Part shown: in pieces, positions 1 through 4,965 of the stretch | Layout: the number at the start of each line of letters is the position of its first letter | How positions within the stretch are numbered: position 1 is the first letter of the stretch | Source of the DNA: Rhodobacterales bacterium CG2_30_65_12 | Lineage (GTDB): Bacteria; Pseudomonadota; Alphaproteobacteria; Rhodobacterales; Rhodobacteraceae | Assembly (NCBI GenBank): GCA_001873585.1 | Contig: MNZL01000141.1 | Span: 1 to 7,378, forward strand | DNA length: 7,378 nt | Direction: 5' to 3' | Made by a program: the position numbers and the translations under genes | The notes under the pieces: model-generated | What the model was told of the DNA's origin: nothing | The model's database searches: none | Seen by the model: the letters and a program-made list of their open reading frames with translations, nothing else

Positions 1-678
1 GCCGGCGGCGAGCGTGTCAAGCGCGGCGAGGCCGAGCACCGCCGCCATCGCCCTGAGCGGCGGAATCGGCAAGGCGCGGGCCCAACGTGGCCGCGCCAGC
101 GAAAGCGCGGCGAGCCCGGCGGCGAGGCCAAGCACCGCCAGCGCAAGTGGCCGAGCGCCCGCGAGCGGCAACGGCACGGCAAGCACGGCCAAGGCGGCCA
201 GCACCGCCCAGCCAGCGAGGAACGAGACCGCGACAATCGCCGAAACCCGCATTGCGTCAAGTAGCGTGAGCCCGGGCAGGAGCCGCCAGCGCACCAGCGC
301 GCCGGTGAGAGCGCCGAGCCCGAGGGTTTGCGCCACGGCGATCGCGCTGGCGCCGCTGCGCACCGCCTGCGTGCCGCTAACCGGCGTGCCGAGCAGCCGA
401 TGCACCACCGCGTCATAGCGTCCTACAGCCCAGAAGCTTATACCGGTGAACAGTGCGCCGAGCGCCCATTGCGCGGGCGTCACACTCGCCAGAGCGGCGC
501 CGATCCGGGCCGCATCGAGCGCCGCGAGCCGCTCGCGGGTGAACCAGAGAAGCAGTGCGACCACGGCGAGCGGCGGCACCTGGCGCATGAGCCCGCGCCG
601 CAGGCCCGGCAAAGCCGCCCGCATTCCGGCGCTGACGCTGACGACCGCGGCCTCGCCCTGGTGCTGACAATCCGGCAT
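1..678 (-). CDS. MprF/YbhN-like polytopic membrane protein, N-terminal part (cut by left edge)
   Basis: The minus strand is open from an ATG at 678 to the window edge, giving 226 codons with no stop. The product is strongly hydrophobic, with likely membrane segments near residues 31-46, 70-86, 108-122, 146-170, 173-193 and from 211 on. Residues 79-90 (SFWAVGRYDAVV), 120-135 (LGALTGALVRWRLLPG) and 217-226 (LAALDTLAAG) match in order the conserved stretches I know from the membrane domain of lysyl-phosphatidylglycerol synthase/flippase proteins (MprF, LpiA) and YbhN relatives. In MprF this domain flips aminoacylated phosphatidylglycerol to the outer leaflet. The catalytic aminoacyl-transfer domain would lie beyond the edge, so a full-length MprF cannot be told from a shorter YbhN-type protein. 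The start is supported by a G-rich ribosome-binding site just upstream. The 134-codon plus-strand frame over 14-418 is its antisense shadow. Confident it is a coding membrane protein, less so on function. Confidence 0.8.
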   Translation of the reverse strand, partial: MPDCQHQGEAAVVSVSAGMRAALPGLRRGLMRQVPPLAVVALLLWFTRERLAALDAARIGAALASVTPAQWALGALFTGISFWAVGRYDAVVHRLLGTPVSGTQAVRSGASAIAVAQTLGLGALTGALVRWRLLPGLTLLDAMRVSAIVAVSFLAGWAVLAALAVLAVPLPLAGARPLALAVLGLAAGLAALSLARPRWARALPIPPLRAMAAVLGLAALDTLAAG

Positions 679-682
679 GCTA

Positions 683-690
683 CCCCCCCT
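683..690 (-). promoter_or_regulatory. Poly-G ribosome-binding site of the MprF/YbhN-like gene
   Basis: Read on the minus strand this is A followed by seven G, then TAGC and the ATG at 678. It can pair with the anti-Shine-Dalgarno CCUCC at several offsets and decides the ATG at 678 over later in-frame ATGs at 624 and 588. An uninterrupted G7 tract could vary in length by slippage and so change the spacing. Confidence 0.55.
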
Positions 691-736
691 GTGACCCACA
701 TCCAGGGTTTAGGCGAGGCCCCCACAAGGCCGGGTT

Positions 737-752
737 AACATTTCGAATTGTT
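737..752. promoter_or_regulatory. AT-rich near-palindrome, possible operator
   Basis: AACATTTCGAATTGTT is a 16-base inverted repeat with one mismatched pair (the T at 741 and the T at 748) around a TTCGAA core. It overlaps or abuts two further short palindromes, GTTAAC (734-739) and TTCATGAA (751-758). It lies about 60 bases upstream of the MprF/YbhN-like start codon and just past the zeta-gene terminator, where a promoter/operator for the membrane-protein gene would be expected. I could not assign a regulator or place convincing -35/-10 boxes here. Confidence 0.35.
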
Positions 753-756
753 CATG

Positions 757-788
757 AAAAAGGCACACGCGGCAGGCCGCTGCGCCTT
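757..788 (-). terminator. Intrinsic terminator downstream of the zeta-subunit gene
   Basis: On the minus strand AAGGCGCA (788-781) pairs with TGTGCCTT (767-760), with one G-T wobble. An inner stem GCGG/CCGC (780-777 with 772-769) closes a CCTG loop, with one bulged G at 768. A T5 run follows (761-757, two of them in the stem). The hairpin lies 47 bases past the zeta stop codon and has no T tail in the other direction. A smaller hairpin, ACGCGC/GCGCGT with a CCATGGA loop (804-822), lies between the stop and this terminator and has no T tail. Confidence 0.8.
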
Positions 789-835
789 ACTCCCAAGCGG
801 TCAACGCGCCCATGGAGCGCGTATCCCCCAAGGTC

Positions 836-1150
836 TCAGGCTTCGCTCAACACCTGTTCGCGGGCGAGCACGATCAGCTCGGCGCGCTTGGCGCGCACTT
901 CGTCGGCTGACGACGCGCCGCCGAGATCGCCGGCGACCTTGCGCACTACGTCCTCGTGGCCGGCTTCCTCGAAATCGGCTTTGATGACCTCTTTCACGTA
1001 GGCCGCCGCCTCATCCTTGGATTTGCCGAGCTTTTCGGCGGCCCAGACGGCAAGCAACTTGTTGCAGCGCGCTTCGGCCTTGAAGTTCAATTCGGCATCA
1101 TGCGCGAATTTGCTTTCGTAGGCATTTTCACGATCGTCGAAGGTGGTCAT
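836..1150 (-). CDS. F1-ATPase inhibitor zeta subunit (DUF1476)
   Basis: This 104-residue acidic, helix-rich cytoplasmic protein matches the DUF1476 family, whose founding member is the zeta inhibitor of the Paracoccus denitrificans F1Fo-ATP synthase, about the same length. In that system the N-terminal segment enters the F1 catalytic interface and blocks ATP hydrolysis while allowing synthesis. The conserved N-terminal block is visible: FDDRENAYESKFAHD at residues 4-18, then an Asn-Lys-Leu-Leu stretch at 30-33 and WAAEKLGK at 36-43. The gene appears complete. GAGGG sits six bases before the ATG, and the stop is followed by a strong intrinsic terminator, so it is probably monocistronic. It is divergent from purC, with about 200 bases of control region between them. 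Identification rests on remembered family motifs and length. Confidence 0.92.
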   Translation of the reverse strand: MTTFDDRENAYESKFAHDAELNFKAEARCNKLLAVWAAEKLGKSKDEAAAYVKEVIKADFEEAGHEDVVRKVAGDLGGASSADEVRAKRAELIVLAREQVLSEA

Positions 1151-1179
1151 ACTGGGCCCTCAAATTCCTTTTCACCCCT

Positions 1180-1208
1180 CATATGCCCGCGCGATGCGAT
1201 TCAGGCAA
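1180..1208 (-). promoter_or_regulatory. Candidate sigma-70-type promoter for the zeta-subunit gene
   Basis: On the minus strand TTGCCT (1208-1203) is followed after exactly 17 bases by CATATG (1185-1180). This predicts a start near 1173 and a leader of about 23 bases that contains the GAGGG ribosome-binding site. A GANTC site (GATTC on the plus strand, 1198-1202), the target of the alphaproteobacterial methylase CcrM, lies in the spacer beside the -35 box. Confidence 0.5.
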
Positions 1209-1276
1209 CCCCGTGAGCGCAACCATTCTGCCTCAAGCCCGGGGCTGCGTCCATGATCGTGCGCAACCGGGGCTTC

Positions 1277-1305
1277 TTGCGGCAGCAAGGGCATTGTTCT
1301 ATATC
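1277..1305 (+). promoter_or_regulatory. Candidate sigma-70-type promoter for purCSQ
   Basis: TTGCGG (1277-1282) and TATATC (1300-1305) are separated by 17 bases, a good match to the alphaproteobacterial housekeeping pattern. Transcription would start near 1312, leaving a leader of about 40 bases before the purC ATG at 1353. The leader carries only a weak AAAAGG ribosome-binding site (1338-1343). I see no riboswitch-like fold in this short leader. No other gene occupies 1151-1352. Confidence 0.5.
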
Positions 1306-1352
1306 CGCCCCATCGGCGCATATTCCGCCCGCAGACCGAAAAGGCGCACCCG

Positions 1353-2114
1353 ATGGCACGACGCAAGAAGCTTTACGAAGGCAAGGCCAAGATCCTCTAC
1401 GAAGGCCCCGAGCCGGGCACGCTGGTGCAATACTTCAAGGACGACGCCACCGCCTTCAACGCCGAGAAGCGGGCGACGATCGAGGGCAAGGGTGTGCTCA
1501 ACAATCGGCTCTCCGAGTTTTTCATGACCGGGCTCGCCAACATCGGTGTGCCGACGCATTTCATCAAGCGGCTCAACATGCGCGAGCAATTGATCCGGCA
1601 GGTCGAGATCATCCCGCTCGAAGTGATCGTGCGCAATTTCGCCGCCGGCAGCATGGCCAAGCGGCTTGGGCTCGAAGAGGGTATGGCCCTGCCGCGCCCG
1701 ATCATCGAGTTTTCCTACAAGGACGATGCCCTCGGCGATCCGCTGGTGCCGGAAGAATACGTCATCGCCTTCGGCTGGGCGACGCAGCAGGACCTCGACG
1801 ATATCGTGGCGCTGGCGCTGCGGGTGAATGATTTCCTCTCCGGCGTGATGTATGGTGTGGGCATAAAGCTGGTCGATTTCAAGATCGAGATCGGGCGGGT
1901 CTGGGATAACGATTTCATGCGGTTGATCGTTGCCGACGAGATCAGCCCCGACAGCTGCCGGCTGTGGGATATCGAGACCGGCGCGCATCTCGACAAGGAC
2001 GTGTTCCGCCGCGATCTCGGCTCGCTCACCGACGCCTATACCGAGGTCGCCCGCCGGCTCGGTGTGCTGCCCACCAACGTGACCCACGCCACCAAGCCCA
2101 CGCTGATCAACTGA
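1353..2114 (+). CDS. purC: Phosphoribosylaminoimidazole-succinocarboxamide (SAICAR) synthase
   Basis: This enzyme joins aspartate to CAIR using ATP to give SAICAR (EC 6.3.2.6) in cytoplasmic de novo purine synthesis. The 253-residue product has the normal length of a stand-alone bacterial PurC. Both family signatures are visible: IPLEVIVRN at residues 87-95 and LVDFKIEIG at 173-181. The N-terminal KLYEGKAKILYE nucleotide-binding strands and the late ADEISPDSCRLWD block (194-206) are also present. The ATG at 1353 is the first in frame and fits the family N-terminus. It is the first gene of a purC-purS-purQ run; its stop codon overlaps the ribosome-binding site of purS. The long minus-strand frame across it (1299-2471) is an antisense shadow. 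Confidence 0.98.
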   Translation: MARRKKLYEGKAKILYEGPEPGTLVQYFKDDATAFNAEKRATIEGKGVLNNRLSEFFMTGLANIGVPTHFIKRLNMREQLIRQVEIIPLEVIVRNFAAGSMAKRLGLEEGMALPRPIIEFSYKDDALGDPLVPEEYVIAFGWATQQDLDDIVALALRVNDFLSGVMYGVGIKLVDFKIEIGRVWDNDFMRLIVADEISPDSCRLWDIETGAHLDKDVFRRDLGSLTDAYTEVARRLGVLPTNVTHATKPTLIN

Positions 2115-2128
2115 AGGAGCGCCCGTGC

Positions 2129-2371
2129 ATGAAAGTCCGTGTTGATGTGATGCTGAAAACCGGGGTGCTCGATCCGCAAGGCGAGGCGGTGCGCCATGCG
2201 CTTGGCGCGATGGGGTTCGCCGGTGTCGAGGGGGTGCGTCAGGGCAAGGTGATCGAGCTCGATCTTGCCACCGATGATGCTGCCGCCGCCGAGGCTGAGG
2301 CCACCGAGATGGCCGACAAGCTGCTCGCCAACACCGTGATCGAAAGCTTTGTCGTGAAGGTGCTGGGCTGA
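2129..2371 (+). CDS. purS: FGAM synthase, PurS subunit
   Basis: This 80-residue protein is the small structural subunit of the three-part phosphoribosylformylglycinamidine synthase (PurL-PurS-PurQ, EC 6.3.5.3). PurS dimers bridge PurL and PurQ and help pass ammonia. The start MKVRVDVMLKTGVLDPQG and the ending IESFVVKVLG are typical, and the length is that of the family. The ATG at 2129 is chosen because AAGGAG (2114-2119, beginning in the last base of the purC TGA) lies about ten bases upstream and because family members start at this residue. An open frame continues upstream to 1964 but overlaps purC and lacks family similarity. The stop TGA shares its A with the purQ ATG (TGATG), suggesting translational coupling. 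Confidence 0.96.
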   Translation: MKVRVDVMLKTGVLDPQGEAVRHALGAMGFAGVEGVRQGKVIELDLATDDAAAAEAEATEMADKLLANTVIESFVVKVLG

Positions 2372-3039
2372 TGCGCGCCGCCGTCGTCGTCTTCCCCGGC
2401 TCCAACTGCGACCGCGACATGGCAGTGGCCTTCGAGCGGGCCGGCGCCGATGTGACGCTGGTCTGGCACAAGGACGATCACTTGCCCGAGCACACCGATA
2501 TTGTCGGTGTGCCGGGAGGCTTTTCCTTTGGCGATTACTTGCGCTGCGGCGCGATCGCGGCGAAAAGCCCGATCAGCCGGTCGATCATCGCCCACGCCGG
2601 GCGCGGCGGCTACGTGCTGGGGGTGTGCAACGGCTTCCAGATGCTGACTGAAACCGGTCTGCTGCCCGGCGCGCTGATGCGCAATGCCAACCTAAAGTTC
2701 ATCTGCAAAACTGTTGATCTTGTTGTTGAAACCGCCGACAGCGCCTTTACGCGAGGCTATGCGAAGGGGCAGCGGTTGACGATTCCCGTGGCGCACCACG
2801 ATGGCAATTATCAGGTCGATGACGTGACCCTGGCGCAGCTGCGCGCCGAAGACCGGATTGCCTTCACCTATGCCGACAATCCCAACGGTTCGATTGCCGA
2901 TATTGCCGGGGTGCTCTCGGCCAACCGGCGTGTGCTGGGAATGATGCCGCACCCCGAACGCGCGGTCGATCCGGCCCATGGCGGCACCGACGGGGTGGCA
3001 ATGTTCCGCTCGCTCGTCGAGGGGATGGTCGCGGCCTGA
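2371..3039 (+). CDS. purQ: FGAM synthase, glutaminase subunit PurQ
   Basis: PurQ hydrolyses glutamine to supply ammonia to PurL in the FGAR to FGAM step. The 222-residue product is a class-I glutamine amidotransferase: FPGSNCDRD at residues 8-16, the nucleophile Cys86 in GVCNGFQ, and the His194/Glu196 pair in MMPHPERAVD. The length matches stand-alone PurQ, in contrast to the large fused PurL of gammaproteobacteria. Its ATG overlaps the purS stop, with GAAGG about ten bases upstream inside purS. Residues 108-120 (2692-2730) use a run of A/T-ending codons unlike the rest of the gene. The catalytic partner purL is not in the window. Confidence 0.97.
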   Translation: MRAAVVVFPGSNCDRDMAVAFERAGADVTLVWHKDDHLPEHTDIVGVPGGFSFGDYLRCGAIAAKSPISRSIIAHAGRGGYVLGVCNGFQMLTETGLLPGALMRNANLKFICKTVDLVVETADSAFTRGYAKGQRLTIPVAHHDGNYQVDDVTLAQLRAEDRIAFTYADNPNGSIADIAGVLSANRRVLGMMPHPERAVDPAHGGTDGVAMFRSLVEGMVAA

Positions 3040-3040
3040 C

Positions 3041-3070
3041 TTGTGGCAGGGCTGGCGCGGGGTGTATCCT
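3041..3070 (+). promoter_or_regulatory. Candidate promoter for dctB, possibly giving a leaderless message
   Basis: In the 37-base gap after purQ, TTGTGG (3041-3046) and TATCCT (3065-3070) are 18 bases apart. Seven bases past the -10 box is the A of the chosen dctB ATG (3077), so the predicted start is at or within a base or two of the start codon. No good Shine-Dalgarno sits at the usual distance from that ATG; GGGGTG (3058-3063) is 13 bases away. Read-through from purQ is an alternative source of transcript, since no terminator is visible here. Confidence 0.35.
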
Positions 3071-3076
3071 TTGGCC

Positions 3077-4891
3077 ATGGCTCGCCCCACTGCCCTGCCT
3101 GAAGCGCGCACCGCTTCCGCGCCCGCCACGCCGCCGCTGCCCGTGCCGCAGCGGCTTTCGTTGCGTGCCCGCGCCGTGCTGCTGGCGCTGTTCTCACTCG
3201 CCGTGGCCGTGGTCTGGATTTCAAACGACTGGCTTACCCAGCGCTATACCGAAACCACCCGCTCGCGCGCCGAGTTGCGCCTTGCTCTCTATTCCGGCAA
3301 CCTGATCAGCGAGCTGCAGCGCAATTCGGTAGTGCCGCTGCTGCTCGCGCGCGATCCGGCGCTTATCAACGCATTGAACTCTCAGGATTTTGCCACCTCA
3401 TCGCAGCGCCTGATCTCGTATCGAGACGAGATCGGCGCGGTCGCGCTGACGCTGCTCGATGCCGATGGGCGCACCGTTGCGGCGACCGACCGCGAGGGGC
3501 TCGGCGCCACTCTGCGCACCCAGCCATTTTTCGTGAATGCCCTGCGCGCCGCCGAAACCGTGTTTACCACCACGCGCACCGAGGCCGGGGCGTTCGGCTT
3601 CACCTATGCCCGCAAGATCGAAGCCGGCGGGGTGTTGCTTGGTGTCATCGTGGTCGAGGTTGACCTCGCCAAATTCGAGCAAAGCTGGGCGGGAATTTCC
3701 GACGCGGTGCTGGTGAGCGACAGCGAGGGCCAGATCATTCTCTCGACAGAGCCGAAATGGCGCGGGCTTACCGAGGCCGAGGCGATTGGCGTGGTCGCGC
3801 CCGCCAACGCGATCGAGCGGGCGATTCGTTCGACCGCAAACTGGGCCTCGCTGCCGTCGGAAGCCTTCTTTGCCGGCGAAGACGTGCTGCGCCAGGATGC
3901 GCGCATCCCGTTCCAGGGCTGGCGGATGACCGCGTTTACCACCTATGCCTCGGTGCGCGAGCGTGTGAACGGGGTGCTGGCGCTCGAAATCATGGGCTTT
4001 GCCATCGTGCTTGCGCTCACCTTCTATGTGATCAGCCGCCGGGCGACCTCGCGGTCGATGTTTTTTCAGCTCGAATCGGCTGAGCTGCGCCAGCTCAACC
4101 AGGCGCTGAGCCGCGAGGTGGCAGAGCGGCGCAAGGCCGAGGCCAACCTGCAGGTGGCCGAGCAGACGCTGGCGCAAAGCTCCAAGCTCGCCGCGCTCGG
4201 CGAGATGTCGGCCGCCGTCAGCCATGAGCTCAACCAGCCGCTCGCGGCGATGAAGACCTACCTCGCCGGCGCCAAGCTCTTGTTGCAGCGCAAGCGGCCG
4301 GAGGAGGCGCTTTCGTCGTTCCAGCGGATCGACGATCTGATCGACAGGATGGGCGCGATCACGCGCCAGCTCAAATCCTACGCGCGCAAGGGCGGCGACG
4401 CCTTTGAGGAGATGGACCTGCGGGCCTCGATCTCAGCCGCGCTCAGCATGATGGAACCGCAGCTCAAGCGCCGCCAGGTGCAAATCACCCGCAACGTGCC
4501 GCGCGAGCCGGTGATGGTGCTGGCCGACCGTGTGCGCGTCGAGCAGGTGCTGATCAACCTCTTGCGCAACGCCATCGACGCCACCAAGTCGGTCGGCAGT
4601 CCGCAGGTGGATATCCTGCTCACCACCGACGACGTAGCGCGCATTTCGGTGCGCGACAACGGCCCCGGCGCGGCCGACCTCGACAAGCTGTTCGAGCCAT
4701 TCTACACGACCAAGGCTCCGGGCGACGGGGTTGGGCTGGGGCTTGCGATTTCCTCTGGTATCGTCGCCGATCTCGGTGGGCGCCTCACGGCGAGAAACGG
4801 CACCACGGGGGGGGCTGTATTTGAAGTGGAATTGCCTATCTTGAAAGATGGGAGTCGTGACAGAAAAACGGATGTTGAAGCGGCCGAGTGA
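3077..4891 (+). CDS. dctB: DctB-like C4-dicarboxylate sensor histidine kinase
   Basis: This 604-residue inner-membrane kinase has the DctB layout: a short Pro/Ala-rich cytoplasmic tail (1-27), membrane segment 32-49, a periplasmic sensor of about 250 residues (50-298, dCache-like in DctB), membrane segment 299-320, a charged linker likely to be coiled coil (about 328-372), then the kinase core. The phosphoacceptor is His383 in AAVSHELNQPLAAMKTY. The N box is NLLRNAIDA (Asn498), G1 is DNGPG (from Asp527), F is LFEPFYTTK (538-546) and G2 is GVGLGLAIS (551-559). All catalytic motifs are intact. In the family it senses dicarboxylates such as succinate or malate and phosphorylates DctD, which lies next. 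The ATG at 3077 was preferred over the ATG at 2978, which would overlap purQ and add a non-family extension; a TTG at 3071 is possible. An eight-G run (4807-4814) lies near the 3' end. The ligand is inferred from architecture and neighbour; a paralogue with another ligand is possible. Confidence 0.85.
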   Translation: MARPTALPEARTASAPATPPLPVPQRLSLRARAVLLALFSLAVAVVWISNDWLTQRYTETTRSRAELRLALYSGNLISELQRNSVVPLLLARDPALINALNSQDFATSSQRLISYRDEIGAVALTLLDADGRTVAATDREGLGATLRTQPFFVNALRAAETVFTTTRTEAGAFGFTYARKIEAGGVLLGVIVVEVDLAKFEQSWAGISDAVLVSDSEGQIILSTEPKWRGLTEAEAIGVVAPANAIERAIRSTANWASLPSEAFFAGEDVLRQDARIPFQGWRMTAFTTYASVRERVNGVLALEIMGFAIVLALTFYVISRRATSRSMFFQLESAELRQLNQALSREVAERRKAEANLQVAEQTLAQSSKLAALGEMSAAVSHELNQPLAAMKTYLAGAKLLLQRKRPEEALSSFQRIDDLIDRMGAITRQLKSYARKGGDAFEEMDLRASISAALSMMEPQLKRRQVQITRNVPREPVMVLADRVRVEQVLINLLRNAIDATKSVGSPQVDILLTTDDVARISVRDNGPGAADLDKLFEPFYTTKAPGDGVGLGLAISSGIVADLGGRLTARNGTTGGAVFEVELPILKDGSRDRKTDVEAAE

Positions 4892-4930
4892 CAGGGCGCA
4901 GATGTCTGGCCGGGCGGGATGGGCACGGCA

Positions 4931-4960
4931 ATGACAGGCCCAAGGGGGGCCAGAGGGTAA
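4931..4960 (+). other. Nine-codon mini-ORF and hairpin in the dctB-dctD gap
   Basis: The 74-base gap between dctB and dctD holds ATG at 4931 followed by eight codons and TAA at 4958-4960 (peptide MTGPRGARG), ending five bases before the dctD ATG. Within it GGCCC (4937-4941) and GGGCC (4947-4951) can form a five-pair hairpin with loop AAGGG, just upstream of the dctD ribosome-binding site. It has no T tail, so it is not an intrinsic terminator. Whether the mini-ORF is translated is unknown; its own ribosome-binding site is weak. Confidence 0.25.
4953..4957 (+). promoter_or_regulatory. Ribosome-binding site that decides the dctD start
   Basis: GAGGG lies eight bases before the ATG at 4966. It favours that start over the GTG at 4888, which overlaps the dctB stop codon and would add 26 residues unlike a receiver domain, and over the ATG at 4978. 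Confidence 0.7.
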
Positions 4961-4965
4961 AGATA

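Noticed and set aside
14..418. A 134-codon plus-strand frame rich in Ala, Ser, Arg and Thr
   Set aside because: It is the antisense shadow of the MprF/YbhN-like membrane gene, which has coherent hydrophobic segments and family motifs; this one is low-complexity.
804..822. ACGCGC/GCGCGT hairpin just after the zeta stop codon as the terminator
   Set aside because: The stem is only six pairs and no T run follows on either strand; the hairpin at 757-788 is a far better terminator.
1198..1202. GANTC (CcrM) site in the zeta promoter as a cell-cycle switch
   Set aside because: GANTC occurs at several other places in the window, including inside coding sequence, so one site beside a predicted -35 box is not evidence of methylation control.
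1299..2471. A 390-codon minus-strand open frame across purC and purS
   Set aside because: It is antisense to well-defined purine genes, has no domain-like pattern, and covers gene boundaries and the purC promoter leader.
2978..3076. Upstream ATG start for dctB
   Set aside because: It would overlap purQ by 62 bases and add 33 residues with no family character; the ATG at 3077 gives a normal DctB N-terminus.
4888..4965. GTG start for dctD overlapping the dctB stop codon
   Set aside because: The added 26 residues are Gly/Arg-rich and unlike a receiver N-terminus, while the ATG at 4966 has a well-placed GAGGG.
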